DNA of 64,000 nt from NCBI GenBank assembly GCA_030141605.1, contig JAQGDQ010000078.1, positions 246,001 through 310,000 on the forward strand, in the 5' to 3' direction. The notes under the pieces are model-generated. The model saw only the letters and a list, made by a program, of their open reading frames with translations. It was not told the DNA's origin and did not search any database. How positions within the stretch are numbered: the stretch's first letter is position 1; each line of letters opens with the position of its first letter. The DNA is from Tubiluchus corallicola (taxonomy: Eukaryota; Priapulida; Priapulimorpha; Priapulimorphida; Tubiluchidae). The position numbers and the translations under genes are program-made. Below are positions 60,992 through 64,000 of this stretch, piece by piece.

Positions 60992-63900
60992 CTATAAATA
61001 CACATCTATCCAACTATTTTTCAATGAGCCCGAGATGTTAACAAGCTGACCCGTTAGTACCGTACTCTCCGTCTCCATAACAACAGCCGCGTGATGCCAA
61101 TGCAATGATTCATCTAATGTGGAAATTTTCAAAGTTTTGTCGATTTGAATGTCAAAACAGAAAACACAGGCAGTCGGTTTTCCATCGCAAATGATTTTCA
61201 CTTCCTTGTCAACGTGTGCTTCCAAAAATGAGCCAACGTCACTCGTAGTACGGAAATTGAGATCAAATAGTTTGAATGGCTCAGTTAAGCGTGTCAATGG
61301 TAATTTCCACAGATTGAAATCCATGTGAGTATAAGCCTGAAAATGCAGAAGCAAAATCAAGAAACAACAGAATACATATGCAATGATTAAGTAGATAAAT
61401 TAAAAATTTTGCTAGCAGAGCTGTAATGACCTAAATCACAATATTAGATTTATCAAACAATTTTAAGATTGCCAAGTGCTAAAATATTTCAACAAACCGT
61501 TTGGCTTCCATTTACACTCTTGCATTGTTTGCATTGTAAGCCACCAGAAATGCAAAACATTTCAATACTTTGATTCAAATTATGCTGGTGCATTTTCTAG
61601 TCCACATTTCAGTGCAGTGAGCCATTTCAGAAAGTTATAACAAAAACGTAATTAGCCTACTATACATTATTTGAAACACACAGCACTTTCAAGCCCTTCA
61701 ATTTGGCCGCTACTAGCAGATCTGTCTGTGTTAAGTCTGTTAATGCTGTGCTCACTGGTTGATTGTTACGTATCTACAGTATATTCAACAGGTGTAGCTT
61801 GACTTATTTCACACTGTTTTTATCAGCAGACAGTCAAGCATGTGCCAATTATCAGTGATTCAGATTATCGCGATACAGCTACACTTTGACAGTAAGCTTA
61901 TTGTTACAAAAGGTATCACGGTGCATCAATGTATCGTAACAAACCTAGCCACTAGCAAAAGACTAAACAGCTTCAGAGATAATTTTTTCAGCAAATAATT
62001 TAAACGATATGTCAGCTCGTCTACTTATTTACATCACATCTAATAATTTGGTTAATTAAATTACACAAAAAACAATATATAAATATCAGAATATGACCAT
62101 AATCAAGAATGTGGGTGGTTTGTTCACACATCGTGTACATAGAAATTGGAGTAACTAATTTTGCTCTTATTCGGACCCATGAGTACGAAAAGTGCTACAT
62201 TTGTCAGGAGATTTAACCTGTTTACCTGATATCTGTTAATAAATGGTGCAATATGTAATCCCAATGTGCACTCATCATTTACAACTTTACTGCTCTTTAA
62301 CAGCGCGTCAGATTCTATGAGTAACCCGTATATTGACATGCATTCTGGAAATATTTGTCCTGTTGGCTTCAAGCAAAACATTCTGAAACAATTTCAATCA
62401 AATTTAATACAAAGTTGAAGTTCTCTGAAGAGGACTTTTTATGCAAGAAGCATTTTATTTACTTTAGCTTTTTAAAAAATATTCTTTTCTGCTACAAAAT
62501 ATTGTACTGTACAAGAATAAGCTACTCTCTTCTGGTCACAAAGGGCTCTCTCAAAAGTTATAATTAATGCTTTCCGCAGAACACATTTTATAACACTTTT
62601 AGCTAATAAACAAGAAACGACTATGCTAGTAACGAACCTAGCAAAGGCTAACCCCTCTAAAACCTGCTGCTGCAACGCACCAGACGTCTCAACCGGAGTT
62701 GCTATTAACAAATCCCAATTGCCTCCACAATCTTCAAGTTTATCCCAGAATTCCAATCTTTGAAGAGCGATACCATTATATTCTGCAATGCGAGTCAGAG
62801 TATCAGCACTGTCTTCACTCTGACCACAATAAGCAACCCTGCACCCTAATTTTGCAGCATGAAGACCAAACAAAGAAAAATGTCCACACATGTCTATCAC
62901 AGATGCATCTTTATGCGAAGTGCAAAATGCTGAGATGGCTGAAAAATATCCATTCATAAACAAACGATCGTTTAACTCTAACAGCACATGCTCGTGAACC
63001 AAGTGTACCAATGGTGACTTCAAATTTTTCAAAGCCACATCACCATGCTTCAAAGACAGTTCACAAGATCTATTTTCTATGCTTTTAGTGCTTTCATGAA
63101 TGCCTAATCTTTTCTTTGGAGGAACGGTAGCCGCATTTGACGATCCTGTTATTTGATCACTGGCTGTCACATTCACTTTCAGATCCTTTAGATCTCCATG
63201 AAGTTTTTCCATATTTGGCATACAAACTGTATCACATTTGTCTCTGATCGCCAGTTCATCATCTGACACGTCATCAGTTACATCAGATAATACACCATTG
63301 CTAGTAACCTTTGTGGGCTCACTTGGCTGTGTACATTGTGAATGTGACTGGCTGCTAGAGTTAGCACAAACACGTTTCTCTAATTTTGTGCATAGAAACT
63401 TGAAGTGGTCTGGGAAGGTTTTTACATTTATTATGCACACATCACCAGCTTCCACATTGAGTTCTTCCTCTGAAAACAAACAGAAGTGAAATGATAGAAC
63501 ATGACACATGTACACACATCCAGGTTATGTATGTGGTTTAGACAGTTTTGGGTACCCTCCACCACATAGAAAACAAGTATAAAAATAGGCAACTATTAAA
63601 GTTATATCATTAAATTAGCATTTATTAATTATCAATTTATTAATTAACGATTAACATTAACACTATTATAATATTATATATCCAAAATTCAGTTATTTCG
63701 CGTCAATATCTAGGGAAATTTGGAATTGGATCTATTGTGTTTTCAAAAATGTCAATGGAGTGAATTACTTCTACTTTTTACAGAAAATTTTTGAATCAGA
63801 AATACATTCAATTACCGACTTTTATTAAAATAAGCTTTTGGACTTTATAACTCCTTCATTGACTTCATCCTGCTTATAGTTAATATAATATTATTACATT

Positions 63901-63999
63901 AAAAATTCCCAGGCACTTCTTTTAGCTGTTCATTGGGTTTTTAAAAAAAGATCAGAAAAAAGAAAACATTGTTTTTTGCTCTGGAGAACTTTACTTACC
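60992..63999 (-). CDS. PRMT9: PRMT9-type arginine methyltransferase, C-terminal part, 3 exons in window
   Basis: Exons in transcript order: 63469-62638, 62382-62226, 61336-60992 (stop), about 444 residues; an upstream exon ends at 63999, where AG|GTAAGT is seen on the minus strand. The last exons read SIYGLLIESDALL, LGLHIAPFINRYQ and LKLFDLNF-like beta-barrel sequence, then SLHWHHAAVVMETE, which follow human PRMT9's C-terminus. PRMT9 makes symmetric dimethylarginine, notably on SF3B2, and carries TPRs plus two methyltransferase-like modules. Only the second, degenerate module is inside: its first motif reads VIDMCGHFSLFGLHAAKLG, without the glycine-rich loop of an active SAM site, as expected for this module. 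Before it comes a Ser/Asp-rich linker of about 130 residues. The catalytic N-terminal module lies outside the window. Confidence 0.88.
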
Positions 64000-64000
64000 T

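Noticed and set aside
1-64000. CRISPR arrays, operons, ribosome binding sites
   Set aside because: The genes are spliced eukaryotic genes. The tandem repeats seen have no unique equal-length spacers.

Overview
This is a window of nuclear DNA from an invertebrate animal. It is AT-rich, its genes are split into many small exons with GT/AG introns, and several gene families present are animal or ciliary ones. Tandem repeats, MITE-like elements and LINE/SINE remnants are abundant. The species cannot be named from the sequence. An early-branching or slowly evolving invertebrate (sponge, cnidarian or lophotrochozoan) would fit, because the encoded proteins align well with the vertebrate families as I recall them. 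All exon models below were built by hand from splice sites and reading-frame continuity. Every junction keeps the frame, but none is confirmed by RNA.

Layout: (1) 57-25406, + strand: 18 exons of the INTU (inturned) gene, starting inside its PDZ domain and running to the stop; the 5' end lies outside the window. (2) 26441-48802, - strand: a complete 20-exon anoctamin/TMEM16 gene coding for about 1336 residues with an unusually long C-terminal tail. It is tail-to-tail with INTU. (3) About 49.5-49.75 kb: a CG-richer patch that looks like a shared, divergent promoter, with 5'UTR introns on both sides and an RFX X-box-like site. (4) 49889-57023, + strand: an 8-exon gene for a 354-residue coiled-coil protein, possibly related to CCDC169/DUF4600. 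(5) 60992-63999, - strand: the last three exons of a PRMT9-type arginine methyltransferase. It converges on gene 4, and its catalytic N-terminal half lies beyond the window.

Introns and intergenic DNA hold much repeat structure. There is a 0.9-kb foldback inverted repeat (8.1-9.0 kb), a 42-bp tandem repeat (11.5 kb) and a LINE reverse-transcriptase remnant split by a TA-flanked MITE (18.6-19.9 kb). There is also a 95-bp satellite (33.3-34.0 kb), two direct ~785-bp copies of an element flanking a strand-asymmetric GT array (35.5-37.9 kb), and a diverged ~75-85-bp tandem array (45.9-46.8 kb). At least three terminal-inverted-repeat families are present in several copies.

The genes do not form an operon. 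INTU works in ciliogenesis and planar polarity, the anoctamin is a membrane lipid scramblase or ion channel, and PRMT9 methylates splicing factors. The only functional link suggested by the sequence is the possible RFX site at the shared promoter, which is an inference. I see no prokaryotic, viral or CRISPR features.
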